DNA of 64,000 nt from Atrichornis clamosus. Taxonomy: Eukaryota > Chordata > Aves > Passeriformes > Menuridae. A program made the translations under genes and the position numbers. Shown in pieces: positions 1-11,746 of this stretch. The stretch's first letter is position 1. Each line of letters starts with the position of its first letter. The DNA lies in contig WBMZ01006410.1 of NCBI GenBank assembly GCA_013400975.1, positions 62,001-126,000 on the forward strand, read 5' to 3'. Below the pieces are notes generated by a model. That model saw only the letters and a program-made list of their open reading frames with translations, was not told the DNA's origin and ran no database searches.

Positions 1-1375
1 ATAATGCTTATGGCACAAATGTATTTCTCCCATCTTGCTGTTGTTGTATTACTTCACTGTAGAGTAAATGTACACTATGACATTAATTATTTATTTTTCT
101 GTGTGTCTGGGCTAACATTTCATTGTGCAATAGTTCCTCTTTAATCTGGAATTTTTGCTTTTAAGTGATCTGATATGAAATCTCCTTAATGTTTCAGCTG
201 CCCTGTAACTATCTAGCTACTAAACTGAGCTTCATGAAGAATCAGAATAGCTTTACTGGGTGTCAAGGAATGAAAAGTGATCAGTTCTTCCATCTTCCAT
301 GGAAGGACTTCTGCAGACAAATCCAGAATGCTCTGTGATTGACGGGTCATTGTAGGAGGATGTTAGATCATTTATCCATTGAACCTAGTAACCATGAACA
401 GCGAAAGTCTGTTGGGATATTTTGAGTAAAATATCACTACTTTTTATGGAAAAAGCATTCAGGTAGTGCACTCCTGTGTGAGAATGTGGACCATGTTTTC
501 CCTTCGTTGAGCTTCCTGACTTGTTTTCGAAGCTGAATGAGTAAAGCAACACCTGCCTGCCTGAGCAGGAAGGAGCTGAATCTCAGCTCTGTTTGTTTGC
601 TTAAGCTGCATTTTAGGCCTGGCTGTGTGACTCTGCAGTGCAAACATACGTACAAGTGTGCACACTCAGGTGTCCTGAGAGGCTCTTAACCTCAGGCTCA
701 GAAGGGCACTCGGCCTCCCTTGGGAGGCTGCACCTCCCATGGAGATTTGCTCTCAGGCTCCACTGGAGGAGCTGAGCACAGTGGCAGAAAGAAGTGGCTG
801 GGGAGTGCGTGGGAGCAAGGGCCTTGTCAGGGAGAGACTCAGGATGCCCACTCAGTCCTGCTGCTTTAGAAATGAGCAAAGATTAAGCTGCAGACGTGCA
901 TCTTGCATGTGGGTCAGTGTTGGCACAGCAGAGTTACTGTGTGGTGAAAGCAGGAAAAATGTTTTGCAATAGCTCCTCTATGGAGGCGGGCCCTGCTAAT
1001 GCCTTAACAAGCAGTGCAATACAAACAAGTCTTGAATCTGAGATATTTCATAACTTTGGTAGGTGGGGGGCTTTTGAAACTCACCTTGGGAAACCAAGTA
1101 TTTGTGAAGAGTCGCTTCATAAACACATTCATGATGAAAATTCATCTGCTGTACAGAGGAGTTTCTGACTGGGATTTGATTTGTATGCATGTACTAGGAC
1201 AAATTTTCTACCACAGGCAATTACAATAATTTAAAGCAAGGCATGATGAGAATACAGAGTAGAAAGAGCAGTTGTAGTTGCCTTAATGATTTTGTTTCAT
1301 CTAAAATGGTTCATTTAATTTCCAGGAACATCTGCCATATTCAGTTTTAATCCATTGGATCTATTCATTTTTAAG
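1..1375. other. 5' flank or upstream intron, no gene seen
   Basis: AT-rich sequence with a moderately GC-richer patch at about 640-860. That patch contains a short hairpin of two 7-nt arms (GCCTCCC / GGGAGGC, about 713-728). Open frames here are short, overlap one another on both strands and look like chance. Confidence 0.6.
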
Positions 1376-1525
1376 GATAATTCAGGTTGGAAGGGACCTC
1401 AGGAGGTCTCTAGTCCAACCTGTGTCTGAAAGCAGAGAGAGGTTGAAAAGACAGAAAGCTGTGAGAGCTGACTGGGTTGCTCAGAGCTTTTAGACCTTGT
1501 AAACCTCCAAGGATGGACATAACAC
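1376..1525 (-). mobile_element. CR1 LINE 3' fragment, degraded
   Basis: On the + strand it reads AGGTTGGAAGGGACCTC, then TAGTCCAACCTG, then GGGTTGCTCAGAGC and CCTCCAAGGATGGA. These are hallmarks of the CR1 3' region read antisense. The element is short and diverged, with deletions between blocks, so its edges are approximate. Confidence 0.8.
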
Positions 1526-3420
1526 ATATTTATTATTAACATTTGCTTTCCTTAACCAAGGAAAACATTCAACCTTGTGCTGAAACTGAATGAGACATTG
1601 AAGTTATTGCAGGTTGAGTCTGAATCAGTTTTCAGGAGCAGAGTAGTCACTCCCAGCATGTGGTTTAACCCTGGTTTAAGTGGGAGGCAGCCTAAGTCCC
1701 AGCAGAGATTGGAGGGTTCCCTTGCTGCTATTGCAGGCAAAAGTGTGAATTGTGGGCACCTGCCATCAGAAAGTAACTCATGGTGACAGTAGTCTATTTT
1801 ATTATGATTTGGCTGTATTTTGTATCAGTTCTCACTGGAATCTCTCCCCTTTTGTCAGAAGGAGTTAAGCAGTTGAAACATACAGCAAGTGTTCATCTCA
1901 GTACAAATCTAAGTGAATGTATTTTCAGTACTTTCACAAAGTGAGATAGTGAAAATAAAGGGTTTCTGGGCAAAACTGTGGTAGTTTCTGTTGAGGTTTC
2001 CTTTTATGGTGACATGCCTTTGACTGATCTGTCTCAGCATTGTGGAGATAAAAGTTTACTGGGGAGAGATAGCTACTTAGGCCAGAATCATGCCAAAGCT
2101 TTGCAGGAAATAGATTTGATTAGATTAGACTTCATGTTCTTTTTCCATCCCAGCTGTGCTTTCAGAGAAGTAATTATTCTGTTGAGCTATGATATGAGTC
2201 AGCAAAGTGAAAAGGCAGATTTTTCTGCCTTTAGGAAAACTGTGGCATAGAGTTTGTGTTAACTCAACTTGCCTTGCTTAATATTAACAGAACTCTAATC
2301 ACCTTCCTCAAAGTCATGCACTGTGGTATGATTCCAGTTCTACAGATGGTTTTTCTGATCATCTGGTGTCACATACACACCACAGTCAAAGTATGAAAGC
2401 TAAAATTGCACCTACTCTTCCTTTGTTCCTATTCCTACACAGGCATAGTCTTCCCTAATTTATTTAAATGTCAGGGGAAGCTCTGATCTGTTACATCCAG
2501 GAGGACAGTTTAGAGTCTCACAAGGGTTAGAAATGTAAGAACAAAACTTGGCTATAGGCAAATGAATTGTTATTCCATTTCAGTTTTGAATTATGGAGAA
2601 AGAAATCTAAATTTAAATGTGTTATCCTGCATGCATAACTTTTGTTGACTCAACTAAATTTATGTATTGTCTAGAGAAAATTGGAACTTATGCCTCCTGG
2701 GCAATTAGCAAGATGTTATGCCACCTTTTACTGCACACACATTTTTGATCTTGAATAATTCACATGCTACTTAGTTCCAGTCTGTCATGCCATTGTTGCT
2801 CACTGGTTACTAGTCAGTACTTAATTCTGATTTTACTTTTCCTTCCACATTTCAGCCCCATATGTTAAAAAAGAGCAAATTCTATTAGAATCTACTGGAT
2901 TTCTAGTAGAATACACATGGATGTGACATGAACTTGAATTGACCACAGGCAAAAATCCCTTGTGGTTAGATACTGATTTTTTACTCATCAATTTTAAAGC
3001 ATTAAAATGTGAGTAATGCTAAATAAAATGTTAAAATATTATCTACAATGACATTTATCTCAAGGCTATATCATATTACTTGTGTTATTTAATCCTTTGC
3101 TCTTGCATTTGTCTCAGCATTATGAACATGAACATATAATTTTAAAGGCACAAGTGACTTTTTAAAAGAACTTACCTGTAGCATTTGCAGGCAAGAAGAT
3201 AAGAGTGTGGAGTTTCCACATTGGTTCAATAAACTGCCTCTCTATAGCATGTGAGGCATAACATGTGAGGATAGCATGTGAGGCACTAAGCATAAATGGT
3301 CTGCTGTGTTTTCTCAAAAGTGACTAAGCTTCTACTGGTAATCATTGCAATACCTGGAAGTTATAACAACAGTTTCATTATAAAAATATTGTTTATACTG
3401 TGTGTAGTTCAATTTAGAGA
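1526..3420. other. Unannotated AT-rich interval
   Basis: No gene or recognised transposon. A small imperfect tandem of the motif GCATGTGAGG (three copies with spacing variation) lies at about 3244-3285. The open frame at 1978-2250 resembles no protein I know. Confidence 0.55.
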
Positions 3421-3995
3421 ATTATAGAATCATAGAATATCCTAAACGGGAAGGGATCCACAAAGATCATTGAGTCCAACTCCTGCACAGGACCATTCCC
3501 AAGAGTCACACCACGTGCTTGAGAGCTTTGTCCAAGTGCTTCTTGAACTCTGTCAGACTGGCGCTGTGACCACTTCCCTGGGGAGCCTGTTCCAGTGCCA
3601 AACCACCCTCTGGGTGAAGAACCCTTTCCTATTATCCAGCCTAAACCTCCCCTGACACAGCTTCATGCCATTCCCTTGGGTCCTGTCACTGGTCACCAGA
3701 GAGAAGAGATCTGTACCTGCCACTTCACTTCCCCTCATGAGGATGTTTTAGGCACCTATTAAGTCTCCCCTCAGTTTTCCCTTCTCCAGGCTGAACAAGA
3801 CAAGTGACCTTACCCAGTCATTATATGGCTTCCCCTCCAGATCCTTCACCATCCTTTTAGCCCTCCTTTTGGATGCTCTCTGATAGCCTTATTTCTTTCG
3901 TACATTATGGTGACCAAAACTGCACATAGGACTTGTCGTGAGACTGCAACAGTGCAAAGTAGAACGGGACAAGCACCTGCTTTGATCTGGCTAAG
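3421..3995 (-). mobile_element. CR1 LINE 3' end, about 575 bp
   Basis: Starts with ATAGAATCATAGAAT, the antisense of the CR1 terminal octamer repeat. It continues through CR1 blocks such as GAGTCCAACTCCTGCACAGG, CTGGGGAGCCTGTTCCAGTG, GGTGAAGAACC, GTCACTGGTCACCAGAGAGA, CTCCAGGCTGAACAAG and GTGCAAAGTAGAACGGGACA. The element is therefore in minus orientation, 5'-truncated as usual for CR1, and covers the 3' UTR and the extreme end of ORF2. No intact reading frame remains. Confidence 0.93.
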
Positions 3996-6900
3996 AGAGC
4001 AGTCTTGAGAGGGAGGGTGATACCAGCCTAACTAATCAACACCATAGCTTAACTAATTCAAAGTTAACTCTATTTTGCCTTCATTGCTTAATGAGATATA
4101 GGATGTAACTACAGAAGCAATAAATACTGAAAAATATTGTGCATATTTCCATAAGAATAGCTTTCCTGAGGTATGACTGTAATTCCTTGTGTTCTTTATT
4201 TATCTATACCGCATATGAAGTCTAAAATGTTCGCTGAGTCAGGCCAGGCAGGATGTATAAAGAGTGCTTTGTCTCTGCCAACTACACTGGTAGCTTCAAG
4301 TGCTTTGCATTATTTATTTGAAAGTGTCTGTTGCTTAAACATTGTCTTTGCATGATTTTGAAGTGATGGGAAGTCTACAAGTTTGGGTCCATTTAGTGAA
4401 AAGTGAGAGCTCCTTCCCATAAATTTTGAGCTGCAACAATAAGAAATAGTGTCAGAAATGGTTGTGAATCAAATTCTGTATGAAAGTGGTAATTGAATCT
4501 TCTAAACAAATGGTTGCATGGCTACCTGTGTTTTGACTTTCATTTCTCACCACTGCCATTTATATAGTGAGCATCTAACAGGTTTATGCCAGCCTTGGTT
4601 GTTTAGGCAGTGTACAGGAGTCAGAATAAAAGGATTGACATCTAATATTGTAAATTAAAACATGTGATTCTCTATTCTGAATAAAATAGCCTTGGACATG
4701 TAATATAGATTATTCTATGTGTTATTTAATGAGAGGCTCCAGCAGACCAACTGAGTTCTTTCAAAAGCCTTGCGGATCCTATAAGTTTGTTTTCATTGGA
4801 TTTCTACTTGTACTAGATCTCTTAAGGAGCCCTGCCACAATGCCAAGAACTGTAGAAACACAAATAGTCTTCAAGCAGTTCCTCTGTGCATCTTGCACTG
4901 AGTTCCGATAGAAAGGGAAATGTCTGGTGGTGGTTCTTGATTCTGCAAATCCCGCATACGGATGCTGCATCAGCTGGGTAACAGTTGATAAAGTCACTGC
5001 ACTAGAGTAGGAAATGTGAAATGCTTCCATCAAAGGTTCCCTAAAATTCCTATGGTCTGGGTTTTATTGAAACTTCATGGTACTTTTTACAAACATAAGA
5101 TGTTAGCACACTTTTCCTCACAGTAAGTTACATTTTTTACAATTCTCCCAGTATTTCACTGAGGTCATTTCAGAGGAAACTCATGATCTTTTGTTATACA
5201 AGGTATGGACTTAAGAACCTACAAGAAACCTGAAGCGTATTGTTTCCTCAGAAGAATTTCTAGTTCTTAGTTTGAATCAATACAACAAATACCGATAGGC
5301 CTAGAAAGTGAATTTAAAAGAATTGTGTTTAAAAATGCTTGGAAAGCCTTTCTAGTTGTTTCATAATGGAAAGGCTAAATGCTTTGTTTTGAAAGTGTCA
5401 GAATGTTTTTTTAACTCAAGTGTAGTAATTTATTTTGATGTTTTTAAAGCTATTTTCAGTGTTCATTAAAAAACCCCTATTTTTGGTCGGGGAGGAAGTT
5501 TTTTGGGGTTTTTTTTTGTCATTTTGAAATGATTTCTGCCATTTAGAATTCATACTGTATGGAAAAAAAACATTTAATAATAGAAAAAAAGGTAGATCAT
5601 TATGCTATAGAAATAAGGTGACTTCTTCCAAAGCATAATATAGGAAAGTGACAAGCCTTTCAGATTGTACAAGTCTGTATCTTTCTACATTTATTTTATG
5701 TGTGTTTATGGCATAAATATAGTACTTCATAAAATACAGTAGAATACTTCTTTATTGATGATATTTAACACATGTGCGAGATAAAGGTAGCCATTTCAGA
5801 GTACACCTACATCACTTAATTGAATTGCTTTTTAGTAAATAAATATAGTAAAATGCAATTTCTAGCAATGCCAAGGTGATCACAGATGCGGGTATAAAGG
5901 GGAAAGTGTAGGAGAAAACAATGGTGTGGTAATTTAGGAGTAAATAACTTCTAAGTCAATTATTGTTGGAATTGTTGGACTAAATGCTGTCCAAATAGGA
6001 CAGTAGGAATAAATAGGAGCAGTAAAGCTTGAGAATGGATGAAAGCATGATTAGAATTTTAGGTACTATTTTCTATTTAAGGTTGCACATTTGCTCTAAG
6101 TACTCTTAGGTCAACCAGAGAAATCCTTATTACAGGATTTATAGTTGAAAACTTCTGTATTATGAGAGTGCTGACCTTACATTACTGGCAGGGTTTCCTG
6201 GAATATCCAATCTAAATAATTATCCAACAATTATACTAGCTGTATTTCAAATATTATTTGATCTGGAACTTGGAAATAGGATACTGAAGTTACTTTGTCC
6301 CAAATCCTTGATTTAGCATAATTCAAGTCCACTAAGCTTTCATTACTTTTTAAACCCAAGTTTTATAGGCAAATATAATGTGGTTACAAAATGAAGGTGT
6401 CATTGGTCTGAGTCACTGCTGGGAGTGGAGATTTTACTCTGGTTACATTTTGAGATAGAAGTCTATCCCCTTTTGCATTAACAACTTTTTTGTTTAGTTT
6501 CTTATCTTCAGTATATGTGCATAGATAATGTAACACTATTTGAAAATATATTATCTATATCTTACTACAGAAATGAAAGACTTCACATTGATTCAATATG
6601 TAAACCACAAAGAATTTAGAATCTTCCCCTGGGTCCTGTCCTATTCCCATTTAGATTGACAGATACCTTCCTGTTTTTCGCAGTTAAAATAGGCTCAGGG
6701 TCACAATAAAAATTTGAGAGCACTAAGGGGTTTTCTATTTTTCTTCTCTTTAAAATTACATCTACAGCACCTTAAAATGTCCTTGCTGTTTAAGTGATTC
6801 TTTTGTGCAGAGGAGAGTTGCTGCTCCTAATAGCTGATAGTTTGATAAAGAAGGGCAAGTTACCATTCAGTTATAACACACCAAATACAGGCACACTTCT

Positions 6901-7551
6901 GTTTCTATTTTTAACATTAAAAAATACTCCATAGATGTCCAAAGGCAGGTGACAAGTTAAGGAATGAAAAGGAATGAAATAGAAGGAAAAATAGAAACAA
7001 CCTTGATAATCTAATATGAGGGTCCCAGATGCCATACACTGATGACTATTTTATGGCCTAAATAATAAAAAAAAAATTCTCCCAGCTGGCTCATATGGTG
7101 AGTAATTTATATACGACTTGCTATTATATGGCTTGTTGATTTTTTTTTTTTTTTAACCTCTTTTTTTCTCTCTTCATCCTACTTTGTGGTAGTTTAAGCT
7201 TTGAGTATCCTGTGGTAATACCATCTACCAGCTGCCATTAGAGAAATGCACATTAAAAACTCTGCATTCCTGTGATTGACTTAAACGAAGCTCAGTCCAG
7301 GTGATTGTCAAGTTAGTTGATTCAGTGCACACCATACAAAAATTGCCTCACGCAAACCAAATTATCAGACCTGAAAATAATGAGTAATAGCAAGATTTAA
7401 GTGTCCTTTGGTCCTTTGGGAAAATGTAGATTAAAAAAAAAAGTAGGAATTATTTGACCTATTGGAAGTCATCTTGCCCCTGGGATTCTCAGTGCTGCTG
7501 TCTGGAGGTAGCATTTCTCTACGAAGCGACTCACTGTAAACGTGAAAATGA
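3996..7551. other. Unannotated AT-rich interval
   Basis: No gene or transposon recognised. It contains T-rich and A-rich runs (for example around 5505-5520, 7060-7077 and 7139-7154) and a G/T-rich patch near 5485-5520. Open frames are at most about 84 codons and unconvincing. Confidence 0.55.
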
Positions 7552-7556
7552 GAGGG
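7552..7556. repeat. Target-site duplication, left copy
   Basis: GAGGG immediately before the TG that starts the LTR; it is identical to the right copy at 8286-8290. Confidence 0.85.
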
Positions 7557-8285
7557 TGTACAGGGGTTGTGTGGGGAGGGTGGGCGGTGGACAGGGGTGG
7601 CTTCTGTGAGAAGCTGCTAGAAGCTTCCCTGATGTCCAGTAGAGCTAATTCCAGGTGGTTCCAAGATGAACACGCTGCTGGCCAAGGCTGAGCCCGTCAG
7701 CAAGGGTTGTAGAGCCTCTGTGATAACAGATTTAAGTATGGGGGCCAGGAGAGGGAAAACTGGGCAGGAGCAACTGTAGACAGAGAGAGGAGTGAGAATA
7801 TGTGAGAGAAACAACTCTGCAGACATCAAGGTCAGTGAAGAAGGAAGGGGAGGAGCAGGCACTGGAGCAGGGATTCACCTGCATCTCATGGTGAAGAGTG
7901 TGAGGAGTCCTCTCCCTGATGAGGAAGGAGCAGCAGAGACAAAGTGTGATGAACTGACTGCCAACCCCATTCCCTGTCTGCCTGTGCCACTGCAGGTGGA
8001 GGAGGCTGAGAAAATTGGCAGTAAACTTAAGGTGTTTTACAAAGGTGTTTTACAATTAGGTTTTATTTCTCATTATCCTTTTCTGGTTTGATTGCTATTA
8101 AATTAAACTAATTTCCCTGACTCAAGTCTGTTCCACCTATGACAGTATCTGGTGAGTGATCTCTCCCTGTCCTTATCTCGACCCACAAGCCTTTCACTGT
8201 GTTTTCTCTCCCCGTCCAGCAGAAGAGGGGAGTGATAGAGTGGCTTTGGTGGCATCTGGCATCCAGCCAGCATCAACCTGCCACA
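7557..8285 (+). mobile_element. Solo LTR of an avian ERVL-like endogenous retrovirus, 729 bp
   Basis: Seen: it begins TGTACAGG and ends CCTGCCACA (TG...CA), and is flanked by perfect 5-bp duplications GAGGG (7552-7556 and 8286-8290). A TATA-like TTTAAGTA lies at 7731-7738 and overlapping ATTAAA polyadenylation-type signals at 8097-8107. The 3' part contains GAGTGATCTCTCCCTGTCC, TTATCTCGACCCACAAGCC and GAGTGATAGAGTGGCTTTGG, which I recognise from a common bird LTR family. The 5-bp duplication fits the ERVL/ERV3 class. No internal retroviral genes are present, so this is a solo LTR left by recombination between the two LTRs. Compared with longer family members I recall, the middle appears shortened. 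Short open frames inside it are not genes. Confidence 0.88.
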
Positions 8286-8290
8286 GAGGG
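8286..8290. repeat. Target-site duplication, right copy
   Basis: GAGGG immediately after the terminal CA of the LTR; it is identical to the left copy at 7552-7556. Confidence 0.85.
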
Positions 8291-11200
8291 TAAGTCAAGT
8301 CCTTTTGATCATGCCTAGAATCATTGTAGGGTTTTTCTGCACTCATCAAAGTTGGAGATAAAGTCAAAACACAGCATGTCCAGCATTGTTATCCCTAACA
8401 TACAGTTTAGGGAAGAGAAACAGGGGACATAAGGAAAGGTTAGCTGGGATAAGAAATAAATTACAACTATGAAGAATCTGTAGAAAATCCTGTATCTCTT
8501 CCCTGCTGAGCAAAGGAAGTATAGCAATGGTGCTGCAGGTCACCTCATTGCAAGTTTTTTTATGTGGCATGTCTGGTTCACTTCATTTTAAAGTTATCAA
8601 AGGGATGAAGCTGTAACTGGTAGGGAAGACTCTCTTCAGAGCTTGATAAATCCACCCTCAAGCTAATTCTTACAGTTTGGTGGAAAGTATGTTGCAGTTC
8701 CCGCGACTGACTCATTTGCAGGCTCTCCTGGGTTTGTCAGTCCACAGCACTCTTCCTCTTGGGAAGCAGTGGACCCAGTTAATGTGTCTTGTATTTGTCA
8801 GCTGAGCAGTGTTCATTTTTCACACTAATCACGCTTTATGGCTTAAAAAGCAGATACTGGGAATTCAAGCAGAGCAGCAGAAGTTTACAGCCTGGATTGC
8901 CAAATTTGGAAAAATCTGTAACACAGAGTAAAATAATCAGAGTAGCCTTAGTGCTTTTCCGCAGGTGAAATAATTTCCTTTGCGTTGCTCAGGGTTGTTG
9001 AGGGAAACCTTGGCCTTTGACCAAGGGGAGCAATACTGCTGGCAGGCACCCCTTTGTGGGATGCCAGACCTCACAGTGGGAGCCTGAAGCCACTTGTGTA
9101 AGGCAGGTGCTCCCCTTGTCCAGGCTGCTCTGAGCAACAGGCATAGCAAGCATTTTCTATCCATTTGCCAGGGATGAGAGTTCCCCTGCCTTTTCCTTTT
9201 GGCACTTGTAAACTGTCTCGTGTTGCTTATCAGAGGATGCACGACCTTTCCCTTATACTGACTTCTCTCAGATTGTTTCTGTGGCTCGTTAGTCCATTTC
9301 TCTGGCTTCAGGGACTTCCCTCTTCTCAGCTTTTCAGGACTGCTATCATTCTTCTAAAATCAATAAGAGGATCGATGGTACAACTGTTCTCTTAATTTTA
9401 CAGTCTGTACCACGTCCATAGCTTTCCGTAGAAATCGTGCAGGATACAAATAATCCAGGCATCAAACTTGTCATTAACTGTACATTTAAACTCCATAACA
9501 TATATTAGTTGCATACCTGTATGCATTTATATGAAACACTGATTTTTCTAATGTAAGGGTCTGGTTTCTGATTACATTACTCACCTTGCCTTGTGTCTCT
9601 TGTGAGAACTAACACAGTAGGTCTGTTCAGAGTTCTGAGTAACATGCCAGAATTTAGTTTAAACAAACCCAGTCTATATAGATGTGAGAAAATCATCAAC
9701 TTTCAGTTTTCATAAGTGGCACTATCTAAAGAAAACTCCTCCTGAATGCCTTGGAGTGCAGCAGTTTCAAGCACAGCTCAGGAAGTCAGGTCAACAACTT
9801 ACCTGCTGTCTGAGGATCGAAATACCCAAATTAATATTCTTCTTCAAGCTAACCTTTTTGCATAGAGAGACTCTTTTAACAATTAATTTGGATTATGCAT
9901 TTTCTCTCTGTTCATTTCTGAAATATATCCTGTAGTGAAGGATAGATTGTGACCTATATGTGCTTTATTTTCCTGTTTCATGGAGGGGTCTTACACCCAT
10001 TCCTGATATTCTTGAAGCCTTGAGGCATTTTGCTGTTTTGGGTCTGTTGTTAAATGCCAGGTAGCTTGGAAAGGCAGAAGTTAAGAAAGGAGTTTGTCCC
10101 AATACTGGAGAAAATAGTACTTACTAATGAATCTAATGAACTTGTGGGTCATAACCTGTGTGCCTTTGAAGATAATAACCCTTTTTTTTCTTCAAAAAAT
10201 GCAAAACTCGGTTAAAGTTTTGCTTGTTGAAAATTCAAAAGTAATAGTGCAAGGAGCTGAATTTACATTTTACAGTTGCACTTAGAGTTAATTTTAAAAA
10301 TATGACTCAGTAAACAAAATTTCATTTGGAAAAAAAAAGACAAATGAGACTATTTTCTGATAATGAATGTCAGCAAAGCATAGCCTGATTCCTTGTGATA
10401 GGGATAAATATATTTGCACTAATGTGCTTAAAAGGCAACTATTAGTTTTTAATGAATGTAAGAGATTTACTTTTTTAGTAGGGCTACTAAAATAATAATC
10501 ATACATAAAGGAGTACTTCACACAAGCTCAGGAAATTATATTCAGAGATTTAGCTAGGGAATTTGGTTCTGGTTTGAAAGATAACGTTCATTTCTACATT
10601 AAAAAAATTGTTTAGTTCATTAGCATACTTTTATTCTGCAGACACTGAAAAGCTTTAATGCCTCCTAAATTACTTAGATGTAACTTAGTTTTATGAGTTA
10701 TCAAGCACTAAAGATATAAATAGCCTTATTATTCTCTAGTAGTTGTTGCAGTGCTGTTCCAGAACCTCACTGTTGCACAATAGGAAGCATTTTAAACAGT
10801 GAGTTTGTTCCTCATGTTGGTGTACCAGATTAGCTTGGTTCTGAGATAATATACTGACTGAAAGTGGACGCATGGTTTTAAGGCATCTGGTGAAGTGTTG
10901 ACGCTCACATTAAAGCGTTAAAAAGTGCCTAATGGGCAGACACGATGTTTTTTGAAATTAGACTTTTAATTCGTAATCTGATGCAGCACCAGTGGAAGAT
11001 TAGTGAAGTCATTTTATCAACTAGGAAAAGTGGTCAGGCCAAAATGTTCTACCTTCCTATTGGATACAACGTTCACTTGCTCACCTCTATAAATAGATGC
11101 GTATGTGTACGTACATAACATATAGTTCCTTTAGTGATGGAAACCAATGGAGTTGAAGTTATGAAAAGCTGGATTGAGGAAGCAGACATTTGGGCTCTTA

Positions 11201-11435
11201 CCTGTAGAAACGCAGCTGGGTGTCACCAATAGGTATCAATAGTAAGAATTATATGGCTACACATGCATTGCACTTAGAGAATTTCTCATAAATTGAAAAT
11301 AATCTCTCTCTTTTCTCCAGAGAAACTCATGACATACAGTATAGATTATAGCAGAGTGTCAGACAGCAGGGATAAATGTCATTGCATCATCTTCAGCATG
11401 GATTATTATTTTCACCACAAAGAACTCTTTGTTCT
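8291..11435. other. Unannotated interval
   Basis: A slightly GC-richer patch at about 8940-9250 has open frames on both strands (about 76-101 codons) but no recognisable protein or splice structure. The remainder is AT-rich and featureless. Confidence 0.5.
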
Positions 11436-11746
11436 CTGCAAAGCACTGGTCTCTTCTCTCTGATGACCAGTGACAGGACCCCAGGGAATGGCATGAAGTT
11501 TTGTTAAGGAGATTCAGGTTTAGGTTGGATATCAGGAAAAGGTTCTTCACCCAGAGGGTGGTTGAACACTGGAGCAGGCTCCAAGGGAAGTGGTCACAGC
11601 ACCACGTCTGACAGAGTTCGAGGACTATTTGGACAAAGCTCTCAGGTACAGGGTGTGACTCTTGGGGTGTCCTGTGCAGGGCCAGGAGTTGGACTCGATG
11701 ATCCTGATGGGTCACTTCCAACTCAGAATATTCTGTGATTCTGTGA
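11436..11746 (+). mobile_element. CR1 LINE 3' end, about 310 bp
   Basis: Plus orientation. Blocks include TGACCAGTGACAGGACCCC, AAGGTTCTTCACCCAGAGGG, ACTGGAGCAGGCTCC, GTGTCCTGTGCAGGGCCAGG and AGTTGGACTCGATGATCCT. It finishes with the terminal octamer repeat ATTCTGTGATTCTGTG at 11730-11745. It is the inverted counterpart of much of the copy at 3421-3995, probably from the same or a close subfamily. Confidence 0.93.

Noticed and set aside
713..728. GC-rich hairpin as a terminator or small RNA
   Set aside because: Only 7-bp arms, isolated, and intrinsic terminators do not apply in this nuclear vertebrate context.
7617..8091. Open frames of 81 and 99 codons on opposite strands
   Set aside because: Both lie inside the solo LTR and show no retroviral protein similarity that I recognise.
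11359..11721. 120-codon open frame on the minus strand
   Set aside because: Most of it is the antisense of the CR1 3' end at 11436-11746; it is not a gene.
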